Below, in pieces: positions 25,301 through 36,822 of a stretch of 64,000 nucleotides of DNA (position 1 is the first letter of the stretch; each line of letters opens with the position of its first letter). The notes beneath the pieces were generated by a model. The model saw nothing but the letters and a program-made list of their open reading frames with translations. It ran no database searches and was not told the DNA's origin. Made by a program: the position numbers and the translations under genes. Where the stretch lies: contig NC_044499.1 of the NCBI RefSeq assembly GCF_902362185.1, positions 15,166,264 to 15,230,263 on the forward strand, read 5' to 3'. This DNA is from Chanos chanos (lineage: Eukaryota > Chordata > Actinopteri > Gonorynchiformes > Chanidae).

Positions 25301-27629
25301 GTTGCAGTGAGGAAAGAGGGTGAAAAAGCAATTTGAATCCATCATCCACAGTGTTTTGTTAAACATACAAACATGGTCTTGGGAGGAGTTATAATGCAAA
25401 CACCTGCAGGACATTTCCCTCAAAAAACAGTACGGTTTCCGTCTGCTGTTGAGCAGCTTTCAACGCTGTCAGTACATAGGCAAAGCTAAAGGATAAGGAA
25501 CATCTCTTCAAGGAGAAATTAAAGTGGTATTACTTCTCTCCATTGCACAGAGGGCTCAACCTGGACTGATTTTTTTTCTATTTAAGGTTATTTTTATGGG
25601 GGTGAGTATAAATTAAGCCAAAGTACACTCTTCAGTGACATTAGCAAAATAAGTCTTTGCATTAACCTCCTATTCTGACATCATGCAGCAAAGAAAAAAA
25701 CAAAAACAAAAACTGAGTGATATGTAATGTGAGGCCACAGGAAACAAAATCAATTAAATGTATGGCCCTTCATTCTGTTTCTTCCCCTGAGACCTGCATT
25801 AAATGTTGTAATCTGCACTTTATCTTATACTTCAAAACTAACTGCTATTTTATTGGAAAAAAGGGACGAGTCCTCTCATGACTCATGAGTTACGATGACC
25901 TCACAGAAATATTATTCAAAATAGTTAACCACCATCTCTCTCTCTCTCTGAGTCTCTATTTTCCAAAACTGTGCTCCAGTGCTGGACTCGTAAATGTTTT
26001 CTTCTGGGTCTTTAATGTGTTTTTTGAGGAGTAAGTGAAAAATTGAAGAGCCTTCCTATCCCTCTCCTACTGTCATATGAAGCAGTGTTTGATGAATGTT
26101 ATTCGACATGCTCTTGGGAGGCATCTCTGTAGACCTCACTGCTCCTATCAAGTTGCTTTGAATACCTCCCTCCCCATGAGTGTTCTCCAACACCCACTCT
26201 GTTTCCTGCCTCAGAAAATTCATCCAGACCAAGCTCTCCAGAGCTTGGTTTTAAAAACTTGGACTTTTCTGGTGTGTCAGAAAAAGGACCTTTAACACAG
26301 ACCGCTCCTCTAATGTCAAATCAGGTGCACAAAACCTCTGGAGCAAACGTAGAGACATAAAATCAAAATCATGACCCGTAATGTTGTTATGACATGCTAA
26401 TGACCCAAGAAACAGCTGTGGAACAGTTGGCCACAAGCTACTAGAGAGGGTTTATTGGAATTTTCAGCTTTCCTTTATGGAAAAGGTTCCTCCCTCTTAA
26501 AATCTCCTATGACCACTGATATGACCATTTCTGGGACAAGAGAGGCACTAATATGTTTCAGCAATCATTCCTCTGAGACCCTCTGTCTCTGAAACATCTT
26601 GTGCAGTAGTCTGAAGAATAATTTAATAATTTCAGTAGATTACGCATTGGTAATATTTTTTGAAGAAAACAAAACAGATCTAGCTTCTCGCTATCTAATG
26701 AGGCATATAGTCTGTGAAGAGTGAAGTAATGGAAGCTTTAGCTTTACCATGTATAGGTGTGCATGTCAGAGACAGACACAACAAATTATATGGTGCAGTA
26801 AAATCCATGCTCTGTAGGGTTCTGGACTTGACATTAACTTCATATAACAGAGTAATACAGGTGAACTGCAAGGAATGCAAGAGGAAAACGTATGTAGGCT
26901 GTATAATCACTCACAAAATGTTACTGCTGTATTCCAACAGCTTTTCCAACTGAGCTGCACAGGGAAAAAGTGGTTTTGATAAGGAATGCTGTCATACGTT
27001 AAAAATATCACCCCTAAAAATTAACAAGTGCACAGTCTGTATCCATTCTGGAAAGACGTTTGTTTTCACACTAGACATGTTTGATTTAAGTCTCTTTATG
27101 AGAATGAATTAAAATTCTTTAAAGAACCACTCCTAACAATAGTCACTTTATAAAACCCCTACACTGAACTTGATGTATTTGAAAAGGCAAATTACCCTAA
27201 TCATTCTTAGGGTTAGAGAGGAGAGTAGGGTTTTATGGCTGATGTTCTCATTCAATGGTTCTAATGGCCTATATCCAGAACTTGGCCTCTTACTGACACA
27301 CTCATTCAACAGATTCACTGATGTACAGCTGTGTACCAAGTCTCATATACGTCAACATCACATTTAAAACAGGAAATAGTAACATAGACCACAGCACACC
27401 TGAGCTCAGCCACTCACTTAAAATGTATACATCTCAACAAATAAAAAATATGGAAGAGTTAGCATTTGGCTAGCAAAACATGTCATAACATTTCTTTTGA
27501 TGAATAGCCTATGTAACTGTCTAACAGTAAATTCAAAGAGCTTGAAGTCTCAAAAGGAAACAAACATTACTAAAATTTGCGTCTTGGCAGGTCTGAAATG
27601 ATTGCATTCTCAACTTCCTATGATGGCAA

Positions 27630-27681
<52 letters not shown>

Positions 27682-30600
27682 AGTCTGCCACCTCCCACAG
27701 AATGCTAATGTGGTTCTCCCTGAGTGAACTACAGCTCACCCCTGACTCCTCTCCTCAGCATGCTCCAGACAGACAGATCACATTTCTGCAGCAAATTCAC
27801 ACAACATACAACAGCAGTCCATTTCTTTCAACCATATGTATGTTAGGGGTTGGACTGGTAACTTTGTAATAAACATACTCTATACTTAATCTGAGAGATA
27901 ATGTCAACTGTGTACTATTCACAAAGAGTGTGGTGCAAACAAACCCATAAGTTGTGGTCCCTGCTCTATGATTACCATGAGTAATGGTGCCACTGTCCTC
28001 CTTCTCTGTGCAGTCAATGTGACTGAGGTCCTCCTTAACTCGCCTTAACTTTATACTGAAAGTCATGCTGTAACACAGCTTCAGTGCAGTTGGTACTCCT
28101 TGAGCTGCCAGTGTATTCCAAACTAACAATTTAAGATTCTGGGAAAGTTCCCAGAACATTTGAAATATTATGAGTGAATATTTTGGGAATCAAAATCTAA
28201 CCAGTTTTGATGGGGTTCTGTCATTTTCACATATGCAAAACATTTCTGTTTATCGCTTCAGCATGATATTCTCAGACAACACTTGACACTATCTTTACTT
28301 GTCCAATACGACAAGCATTTTCTTGGTTGGCTGGATTGCTGTTGGGGTCAAATATGAGACATATTTGCTCACACGTGTCCATCTCCTAAATACTGCAGTT
28401 AGCACTGTTTTAGCCCCAATTTTTTTTTTAACAATAATGACTCCTCCCTCAGTGAGTCAGACTCTCTCTGAATCTATTGTCAGGGAAACTAAATTCCACT
28501 GCCCTGACGCACATCCAGCTTCTCTCCCTCTTACAAAACGATGTGATATTGCTGTTGGCCAGCTGAGAGCCCATAAGTGGGGTCTGCAGAGGAATGAGGA
28601 GATGTGCATGTGTAGGAAGCCCAGACTGATGAAGCTGGATGAAAATGCCCCCCCCCCCCCCCCCCCTCCTAATCTTTTTTAGTCAACAGCAAAAATTAGG
28701 GCTCATTCTTTTCAGTTTACTTTTTACTTTCTTCCCTCCTCCCAATCTAGTTAACTATTAACTATTAAATTAAACTATTAACTTTCAGTTCCCAGCAAAA
28801 AATAAATACATTTTTTTTAAAAATTGCATGCAGTTCCAAAATTCACACACCCCCACAGTTCCAAAATTCACACACCCCCTCAAGCTCTCCTCTTTAGTCC
28901 AGGTGTATGGCAGGTACAACTATAACCTGAGACCTCAGTCATCTCTTAAGTGTTTTGTTGTTTACAGCCGAAGGACTAATAGAGAGAACATATGCTGCTT
29001 AAAAACTGAGCTAACATAGGGCTAATGATTACTTCCAGCAGAGGGAGCGAAGACTGCTGGGCTAATTACATCCGATAAAATCAATCCAGCTTTGCTTTGC
29101 TTTCTTTTATTCTACCCTATCCGCCCTCCTGCCTCCCTAAAAACTAAAAACAAAAATTCAGCACGCAGTACATCACAAAAGCATAGCAAAAGCCTGTGAT
29201 ACTTTGCATGTCAAAAAGATAATAGTTAGAGGCTTGCTGTGCCAGATCTGATATGCTTTCTTTTTTTCTTTTTTTTCAAAGGCTTTTGTGAGGCAACTTT
29301 CGTTTTCTTTCTATGTTATTTTGTATTTGCTGGCAGTTTCTGATGTAGATAATGTAAGTCATTTGATACTATTTAAACAGACAATGGAGTCAAATCAATT
29401 AGAGTCAACAGTAACCTTCTAGCATCTAAAAGTATGCAGCTTTAAAATAAAAATTCTGCTTCTTACAAAACCAAACCTTTAACATGAGCCTGGAATGTGT
29501 CACGGATGAAAATAGATTAATGCTGCTTAGAAATCACGGAAGGGGGTTATGACGTAAAATATATCCCAGATAAAGAATTTCAAAGGGCCATTTATTCAGT
29601 GAGTCATTTGTTCGCTTGTAAAAGAATAAAAACAAATTAAGACATGTACAAAATCCAAAATCCGATATCACGTAAGTAAACAAGAACATAGCCAAGTAAA
29701 GTTATTACTGAGGAAACACTGGTAGGAAGGGCCCCATACCATAACAATACTATCTAACAGTGCAGATACTGTACGGCAAACTGCTCTTTAAGGAGGACAA
29801 AATCACAAGGCTAGCAAGGCTAGCAAACTCAGCACTCTGTCCATCTCTTTTTTTATATGGTTTTTGACTGCCAAAATGAGAGAGACCTCAATTGAGGGTA
29901 ATCTGTACTGTTTAGCTAAACAAGAACCTAAAATGTCTCTGTTTGCTCCTCTGTAACGGCTGACGCGCTGAGGCCCCATTGTAAATCAGTGTTTCAGGGG
30001 CAGTCATTCACTGTGTGACGCAGGCATTTACTGTGGGTGGACGACAGTTGAGGTTGAAGCTAAGACAAGCTTAGCTTACTATGGTAGTTCCATAAGCTGT
30101 GGTGAGAAACCACTGACACCTCAGGGTAGTGATGATGTTGCCTTCAACCAGAGGGCTATCTCCCACACCCCACACTCACTGCATGACCCCACAGTGGTCA
30201 CCCTGCACTGACTCACCACTCCCACAATGCTTTGTACTTTGTTGTTATTTTAAACAGAACAGTACAGTTCTTCTGCCTTTATTATTGCATTGCTTCCCCA
30301 CAGTTTCTTTGCTTTGCCTTTGCAGGCCACCACATTTTGACAGTAGGTCTTAAGACAAAAGGCAATCCATTGGAAACCTCCAAAGGATGCCCTCTAAACA
30401 GAAAAAAATCATTTTTGCCCCCCCCCCCTCTCTCTCTGTGTCTCTTACACACCCACACTCACAAAAACACACACACAGTCTCATCCCCTGAAGCGTGTTC
30501 GCTTTAAACAGTACCATGGATGTGGAATGGATCTTATTCTTTAGTTGGGAGGCTTGTGAAAACGAAAAAGAGACGAAAAAGATCCTCCACCCTCAACACT

Positions 30601-30967
30601 GACGGTGGTGGGCAGATTGTTTTCAATAAAAAGTACTTCTAAAAACATGCATTTTTTCCAAAAATAGTCAACACTGCAAAAAAAAAGGGGGGAAAAAGAA
30701 ATGAAAGGCTGGCCAGTGAGACCTAATGAGGAACAGATGCCCTACCTTCACTGGTAGCTGCATTCTTTGGAGCTTTGGTCGACGTCTGATCTGTACTTGA
30801 ACTCAGGTCGGAGGAAATACTGGAACTGCCTTTCCCTGAAAAGACAGAGGATACCCCAGGACATATCAGGACACCCTGTATGCGTCATGCAAAGTGACAT
30901 CGCAACTTAACTAGTATGACTGTCAGACAGGCGAATAAACTTTGTTTGCGTGTGTGTGTGTGTATGT

Positions 30968-30998
<31 letters not shown>

Positions 30999-33127
30999 GG
31001 ACAGAGAGAGAGAGAGAGAGGGGGAGAGAGAGAGAGAGAGACAAAGAGACAGAGAGATGTAGGACTGATTCATCCATTTCATAACTTCTGTTTATAATTA
31101 CAGGTCTGTGTGAAATTAGCACAGCTTCAGAGAACAATAAACATTAATAAATTGAAAACTAAAGCCTGCACACTGTTACAAACTTTTCAGTGGTACACTG
31201 TGCTTTGTAAAATCTCTCAAATAAATGACTTGGCGATTTTTGTTCATCACCAACTAAAAAAACAGATTGTTCAATACAGTAAATAATTTTGAAATACCAT
31301 AGACTTAAGGACTGCTCAGTAAGATTACATACAAGACATGTTTATAGTCAGACTCATTAAACAAACACAACATGACTTAAGTTAGCCATCATATTACCAT
31401 ACAAGGTATACTCTGATAGTAGGAGCTATCACATACTGGGCAAAAGCATTCTGGGCTGTATAAACAAACCTGCTTTCACTTAATAAGCTCACGAAAAACT
31501 GAATTTGAGTACAAGTATGAAAATGTAAGACAAAATCCATTAGCCAATGTGGAGCAGCCACTAATGCTCACAATGGTGTCTACTTTCATCACAAGCAATG
31601 TTTACTGTGTATTGTCTCTCCGGAATGTGGAATATTATGCAAGTGAAATATTTTGGCAAAAACACACAGTTTAATGGGAACGTGAATGTAATATGATATG
31701 ACAGGATGGAGCCATGTCATCAAACTGTGCAAAATTCTGGTAGCCATGTGTTTGAGATGGACATTGGGACTGGAAGAATAATGAGACCTTTTAATTTGGC
31801 TGTAGGACAGACAATCAGTTTTGACAGGACATGCTGTGATTAGAGATTAGGGTTCTTTGTGTTCTACACCAACTAAACGTGTTATCAAGTGATTCTCATC
31901 AGTTTTTAGATGTTTAGTAGTCTAAAAACGTCATATTTAAAGCAGTCTAGCACAACAATCATAAAATATGAGAATCAGGAACAATGCATTTCATTTATAT
32001 TTATGCTTTAATTCTGCTAAAAACAGTGGATTGATATATACCTACATGATGATTTGTGTACAAATATTATGGTTGCCTTAGACCATGATAGGGGCGTTAC
32101 TTTTGAATTAGGAATTTGAATGAACAAAATAAAACAGAGGAAGAGGAAACATTGAGTATTTCTATTCAACCTTGAAGAACAGGTACTCTCTTCTGATACC
32201 AAGTGCTGTAATAATTAGCCTGTCTATTTTGTTCTTGTTCCAACTCTGTGTGAATAGAATTTTTTTCTAGATTTTCACCTGAACTGAATTTGGGGAGTCC
32301 TGAGTCCTGAGTTTCAACTGAATTTGGGGAGTCTTGTTCACTGCATGAAACCTGTGCCAGTCTGGGTGGGTGAGGGTTATCCCAGGCACCCTTCAATCCA
32401 TACACAGCCGAATACCGATTCTTTTCACCTGGTGATTTTACAAGCATCTCCATAGGAACATTGGTGGAAGCCCGAGACCCTAGATTCACCTGCAACTGTG
32501 TTGGCAGGGAGAGAGCCTTGTCCGATGTACCCTTTCTTTAGAATATCTTGTTGTTTTGTTCTGTTTCTGTTGCCTATGGTGAAGAACTACATTATCCCAT
32601 TTTTCAGCGCTACATTTTTCCTTTATCTTTGGCATATTTCTGACCCATCCACAGGGAGATGGATTCTACCCCTGTTGCAACAGATAAGATTTTTTAAAGC
32701 TTTATCTCTCTTTAACAGATACTCTATTCTGTTTGGCCTGTACTTGGTTCTTTATGCCCTATTCCTTCTTTGACAAATGTCGACTGATAAACTTTTTACT
32801 GTAAGAAACATCTAACTTCAGGCATGATGACAAAACACTGTGTTCAGCAGAGCACACAAAAATAACTAGACCCTTTTACATCTCACAAGAGTAAAGTTCA
32901 CCATAACCAAATCACCATTGTTTCCTGTTATAACATGTAATTAATCCTACACAAAATCTCAGCAGGGAGTTGTCCAATAGCCAAGCATATTTATTTAGAA
33001 CAAGTGCCAAACCTGTCACATTCAGGATTGTCAGCATTGTGGGATAGGAAATAATGCTCATAGAAAGAAAATGTGAACTATTTAAAACATTTCTTTCCCA
33101 TCAAGTCTGCCCTCTGTCTTTCTGCCA

Positions 33128-33158
<31 letters not shown>

Positions 33159-34012
33159 CCACCACATAGGCAGAACGGGGATGCCAAACCTGCCTTCCAT
33201 TTACTCTGCACTATTCTTGGCTCCAGACAAGGCCAAGCTCTGTCCCTCTCTGAATCTAGTTCTGGGCCTCCGTCGCTGCTGCCTGAGTCCACGCTCTGTA
33301 GTGCCCTCACAACCATGAAGCACCCTATTTTATTTTGTGTGATATTCGACTGCCGTGATGTTATGTGTTGGCAGTTCTATCATACAGTAAGCTGAAACAG
33401 CATATGTTGTGAGTCGGGAGGGGGGGTGCATGCTTCTATCATCATGAGAGTTTTATCCACTGAAAGCATCCCACATTTTCAGAGAAGCTTTTATACGTTT
33501 GGCCCAATGAGAAAGAATCTTGTGGAAAAACCTTCACAAGAAAAATCTAGCCATACTGCATTCCAGTTCCAGTTATTTTACCGAGTCATAAGACATTATT
33601 TGGTATTATTTATGGTATTTTATATTATCTCTGACGAAAGGTAAAAGAAGTTTTTATACTGCAGAATAACCTAATAAAACGTATTTTATCAGTAATTCGT
33701 GATGTCACAGCGATTCATCACAATGTCTGTTCCAGAGGACGGCACAGCGCAACTCTAACTTTTCTATTAACGTTAAAGTAGGCAGATTCTGTTTCTAACA
33801 CTGTAAGAGTAAAATCAAATATTCAGAAAGTGTAGTCTACAAAACTGATTAATATACCCTACAAAGACCTCTTAAAGTATAGTGACGCTGAAACCATGGT
33901 TCTGGGACGCATTGTACTTCAACAGCTGAAATCGAGCTTTCTTACTAGCTGTGCAACTTTGGGTTTGGCACTTACCTTCACTCCCACTCTGTTTCCCATT
34001 GTTCGCACCCAT
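12648..34012 (-). CDS. fbxl7: F-box and leucine-rich repeat protein 7, 4 coding exons
   Basis: Substrate receptor of an SCF (SKP1-CUL1-F-box) ubiquitin ligase; mammalian FBXL7 has been reported to target Aurora A and survivin. Exons in reading order: 34012-33976, 30835-30746, 16282-15665, 13384-12648, all GT/AG with consistent phase 1 joins. The 493-residue product (human 491, as I recall) aligns along its whole length: N-terminus MGANNGKQSGSEGKGSSSIS, a serine-rich linker, the F-box at about residues 115-160 (LPTNQLCRCARVCRRWYNLA), then cysteine-containing leucine-rich repeats from about 180 to 470 (the CxxLTDxGL type), ending EHTNPAFF as in human. The first exon carries only 12 whole codons, and introns 1 and 2 are about 3.1 and 14.5 kb. 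It is divergent from the C7orf25 homologue. No key residue appears lost. No TATA box was identified. Confidence 0.97.
13385..15664. other. fbxl7 intron 3
   Basis: Contains a short inverted-repeat DNA transposon at 13526-13842, just upstream in transcription of exon 4. The remainder is unremarkable sequence in which I recognise no exon or RNA gene. Confidence 0.6.
13526..13842. mobile_element. Tigger/pogo-like non-autonomous DNA transposon (Tc1/mariner superfamily)
   Basis: The left end CAGGTTGTCCCCGACTTATG and the right end, read inward as CAGCTTGTACTCGACTTACC, are imperfect terminal inverted repeats. They resemble ends of vertebrate Tigger-type elements (CAGGTTGTCCCCGACTTACG in mammals, as I recall). 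A TA dinucleotide abuts the right end, as expected for TA target duplication; the left TA lies 2 bp off. About 317 bp, no transposase frame, so a MITE-like or internally deleted copy. Confidence 0.55.
17044..17057. repeat. Poly(C) tract, 14 bases
   Basis: An uninterrupted run of C, one of several unusually long C homopolymers in this window. Confidence 0.95.
20365..20426. repeat. (TC)n-(AC)n compound microsatellite
   Basis: A (TC)n run to 20390, a short break, then (AC)n from 20399 to 20426. Confidence 0.95.
22112..22183. repeat. (TC)n microsatellite with (TCC)n tail
   Basis: Polypyrimidine block, pure (TC)n through about 22158 and then TCC repeats. It is a mirror-repeat type tract. Confidence 0.9.
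22283..22319. repeat. (AC)n microsatellite
   Basis: (AC)n with one G interruption near 22292, followed by short CTCTCACTCA runs. Confidence 0.9.
25063..25093. repeat. (TG)n-(GA)n compound microsatellite
   Basis: A short (TG)n run that switches directly to (GA)n at about 25079. Confidence 0.9.
27632..27679. repeat. (GT)24 microsatellite
   Basis: The longest uninterrupted dinucleotide run in the window (48 bases), expected to be highly polymorphic. Confidence 0.97.
28648..28666. repeat. Poly(C) tract, 19 bases
   Basis: An uninterrupted run of C. It creates a spurious polyproline end in an overlapping open stretch. Confidence 0.95.
28831..28880. repeat. 25-bp tandem duplication
   Basis: Two adjacent near-identical 25-bp units, each starting cagttccaaaattcacacac, differ only at the last base. 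This looks like recent local slippage. Confidence 0.9.
30418..30428. repeat. Poly(C) tract, 11 bases
   Basis: A short C homopolymer followed by (TC)n. Confidence 0.9.
30949..31049. repeat. (GT)n-(GA)n compound microsatellite upstream of fbxl7 exon 2
   Basis: (GT)n to about 30968, then (GA)n with interruptions to 31049. On the transcribed strand it is a long polypyrimidine/CA tract ending about 110 bases before the exon 2 acceptor. Confidence 0.93.
33131..33157. repeat. Poly(T) tract, 27 bases
   Basis: Uninterrupted T run; on the transcribed strand of fbxl7 it is poly(A). No SINE or LINE body is recognised beside it. Confidence 0.95.
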
Positions 34013-35650
34013 CCTGTGGAATGCATAATCTATCGACCAGGCTCCGTAAAAATATCCATAGAAATAGAATCAGTGGCTTAATCCTGCAGAATTTTGTTAG
34101 ATTAAAAATGCAAAAATAATTCCACTCCGTTGTACTTCGCTTCTCTCGGACCTTTAATACGCTGTAGGGTACGCTATAACAGTAAAATAAAGCAGTCCAA
34201 ACATTTTGCTGTCTGCTAAATCGACAGTTGAAAACTGTCAGATATGATGGGTCATTACTTAAAGGTATCCAAAAGATGTATTCCCCATGATGTCAGCTAA
34301 GGCATTAATTCGCGTCCAGGACTGCGTTCTGGAAGACAAAAGGTGCCTGGAAATCAGAAACTTGTTGCGTCAAGACCACGCATTAGCTCCTGCCGAATCT
34401 GACCGTTACCATGTAGACACTTCCATTAGGAGGCGATGAGAATTTGCCGTAATATCCTGCCTCTTTCCACAAGGTTTGCTGTCTCCTTGAGCAAAACAAG
34501 AGTGGTGGGGAAGTTTTAGAGTTTGCTACGTTTTCTCCCTCAAATGCACCGATTTTCAAAGCAAATGGTGATATCTACAGGACTAAAGCATTGTTTAAAT
34601 ATAATGTCAAGCACTGTTAGGTTTAATTTTAGTATTTAAAGCAAATTGAAGTAAAAAGCGCATTGCAGCTTCAGCTGAAATAGTTAAGAAAATTTGTGAC
34701 CAAATAATCATGCTTCTTAAAGATTTCCGTTAGATTTCGGCACCGTGCTTTGACACTTCAGAACCACTGTAAAATTGCCAGCTTCAAAATTCTAAACCTC
34801 GCCATCTACTGGCTCTGTCATACTGTAGCAACTACACCCCTCCAATTTTGTTTAAAATAATCACTTAATATTTTATTTTTGTATTTTTGCATTGCTGTCA
34901 CGTGTGCACTATTGTTCGATTGCATTTATGATTAAACTAATGTGCAGTGGCGGCTCCCACCCCGACCACTAACATTGGAGGAATATTTAAATCTGTTGCT
35001 GACAACTGTTTGGCCTAACGGCGAAGAAAATTGACTGGAAATACACTAGAGTTTTAATACGGGGTACTGCGTCTTCGTTGAAGCAGATAACCTGAAGAAC
35101 ATTCCCGTCGGCGTCTTGATAATAATATGGACAGTGCCCCCTGACAAATAATTAAAGGAGGAGTCACAAAGTAGCGTCCCCAGTCATTCACAGTTTGTCA
35201 CACCCGAGAAGCCAAAATAGGGGGAGAGGCTCTTTAGAAAATTAATTAATTTAAAATTAATTAGAGCAGTCTCCTTCAGCTTTGCGAGACTGCAGAGTTG
35301 TAGGTTTATAGAATGTCACTATTAATAAAGGACACAATCAATCAATAGTTTCATGATTGGTGACTGGTTGAATTCGATGTGTCAGAGCCCGTGTATAATA
35401 AAAATGTGCGGCTGATAGTTCACTGGATTCCTTTCCCAAATCAGATGATGCACCGAACTCTAAACTTCGAGGTTTACTTAATCCAAACTCCCTTAAAGTT
35501 CACTTTGTGTCTAAAATGCGTTTTTTTTTTTAATTCATTTTATTTCTATTGAAACAGGAATAATTACGAAACAATTCATTGCAAAGGTTACGTGTATCTA
35601 CGTATGCTCGAAAATACTTCCGGTCGTTTGAAACCTCCGAACTAGGTGGC
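34013..35650. promoter_or_regulatory. Divergent promoter interval between fbxl7 and the C7orf25 homologue
   Basis: About 1.6 kb separates the fbxl7 start codon from the leader of the plus-strand gene, with transcription leaving in both directions. Two CTCF-like motifs lie in it (34799-34812 minus, 35639-35652 plus). No TATA box is identified for either gene. The rest shows no recognised element. Confidence 0.5.
34799..34812 (-). promoter_or_regulatory. CTCF-like motif upstream of fbxl7
   Basis: Minus strand reads CCAGTAGATGGCGA, one mismatch at the last position from the core CCASYAGRKGGCRS. It lies about 790 bp upstream of the fbxl7 ATG. Confidence 0.35.
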
Positions 35651-35652
35651 GA
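35639..35652 (+). promoter_or_regulatory. CTCF-like motif near the C7orf25 homologue leader
   Basis: Plus strand reads GAACTAGGTGGCGA, keeping the central CTAGGTGGCG but departing at the first two and last positions. It lies close to or inside the leader exon. Confidence 0.3.
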
Positions 35653-35654
35653 CA

Positions 35655-35760
35655 TAACGCTCTCAACACCAGTGGACAAGAGTCGGTCTGTCAGTGAATA
35701 AGTAGTCGCCAACAATACATCCTTTTTGGGAAAACTCTCGAAGTTCTGGTAGTATCACTT
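35655..35760 (+). other. Non-coding first exon of the C7orf25 homologue (5' UTR)
   Basis: A consensus donor CACTT|GTGAGTAAAC lies at 35760/35761, and the coding exon begins at 36785 after the acceptor TGTTCCAG. The upstream limit is estimated. Confidence 0.5.
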
Positions 35761-36327
35761 GTGAGTAAACTGATTTTCTTTAAAGTTACTTAGAGCCACT
35801 GTATTCTTACCAGCTGAATAATTATGAGAACATTTGGCCATAACATTAGCAATCTAACTAAAGAGTTCGACCAGTCAACTTAGCCGTCTACGTACCAATA
35901 GCCGGCGTCTGTTAAATAAACCGTATGGCTTCCACGCGAGGAATGGACTATTTCATCATGTTTTAATCCAGCCAGTGCTTGTTTACTTGCCACTCCAGCA
36001 TACGGCATGAGAAATTTTTTTCATCTTTGTAGGACACTGATTTTGGGCCTGCCACTGGCAGCACCTTAGGTGGTAGCTAGCTAACACTCGCTACTATGAG
36101 CTAATTCTGTTTGTGGAAGTACACTTTATAAAAGCTTTTAACCTCAGGCAGAGCGGATACGCAGACCAGTAACTGCACGGACCTCAATATTTCACCATCT
36201 AGCCTGAACTTAAGTGTCTGAAGCTAACCAAAGTATGTAGGTTAATGTGAAACATAGTTAACCCAGACAGGGGAAATCTTAGATTCTTAAGATGAAGCTT
36301 GTATATTGTCTAGCCAAAGAAAAAGAA

Positions 36328-36472
36328 CACTCACTCACTCACTCACTCACTCACTCATTATCTAAGCCACTTATCCTGATTAGGGTCGCGGCAGGTGCTG
36401 GAGCCTATCCCAGCACTCATAGGGTGAAAGGCAGGGATACACCCTGGACAGGTCGCCAGCCCATCGCAGGAC
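36328..36472 (-). mobile_element. 3' end of a tRNA-type fish SINE with (TGAG)n tail
   Basis: Read on the minus strand, the sequence carries the SINE tail phrases GGGCTGGCGACCTGTCCAGG, GGGATAGGCTCCAGCACC and GATAAGTGGCTTAGATAATG, then a (TGAG)n tail (the plus-strand ACTC run at 36330-36357). The tRNA-like head is absent, so it is a 5'-truncated copy in the leader intron of the C7orf25 homologue. The family may be the same as the one at 2.8 kb, but the two pieces do not overlap. Confidence 0.8.
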
Positions 36473-36789
36473 AAGAAAAAGAACAGATCAAATGAAAAGT
36501 ATTATAATAGTCCTTGACTCTTTGTCCTGAACATATGTATCGTCAGAATCAGCTGATGGCAGTTTTGTCACTTTTGCCTGAATTCCCATATTTTCCCTTG
36601 TGTTGGGATGTTCCAGGGAGCAGTTAATCGTTATCGTGAACTATGAAGAGACTGTTGTCATACATTGTAACAGGTTATTGTGACATGAAAGTAACAGTTT
36701 ATAATTGCCCCCCAAGATGATACTTTAACTTGGAATAGTTCATTACAATATTTCTTTTATACTCACATATCTGTCGTGTTCCAGGAATA

Positions 36790-36822
36790 ATGCAACAGCT
36801 ATGGCTTCAAACTCCATGCTGA
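36790..36822 (+). promoter_or_regulatory. Overlapping upstream ORF in the C7orf25 homologue
   Basis: An ATG 11 bases before the main start opens a 10-codon frame ([10 protein letters not shown]) that ends at TGA inside the main coding region, out of frame with it. The upstream ATG has A at -3 but C at +4. The main ATG has G at -3 and G at +4. Leaky scanning would be needed for the main protein. Confidence 0.6.

Larger units (their letters stand above)
16283..30745. other. fbxl7 intron 2 (about 14.5 kb)
   Basis: Large intron with scattered microsatellites and poly(C) runs, listed separately. No coding exon or RNA gene is recognised on either strand. Open stretches of 60-130 codons within it look random or are driven by simple repeats. 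Confidence 0.6.
30836..33975. other. fbxl7 intron 1
   Basis: Holds a long GT/GA repeat just before exon 2, a 27-base poly(T) tract and a minus-strand open stretch of about 125 codons around 32166-32540 whose nature is unclear (see findings). No confirmed gene or RNA. Confidence 0.6.

Noticed and set aside
28299-28682. 127-codon frame ending in polyproline
   Set aside because: The proline run is translated poly(C); no splice sites or similarity support a gene.
33131-33157. Poly(T) run considered as the tail of a LINE or processed copy
   Set aside because: No LINE or gene-like body and no target duplication recognised next to it.
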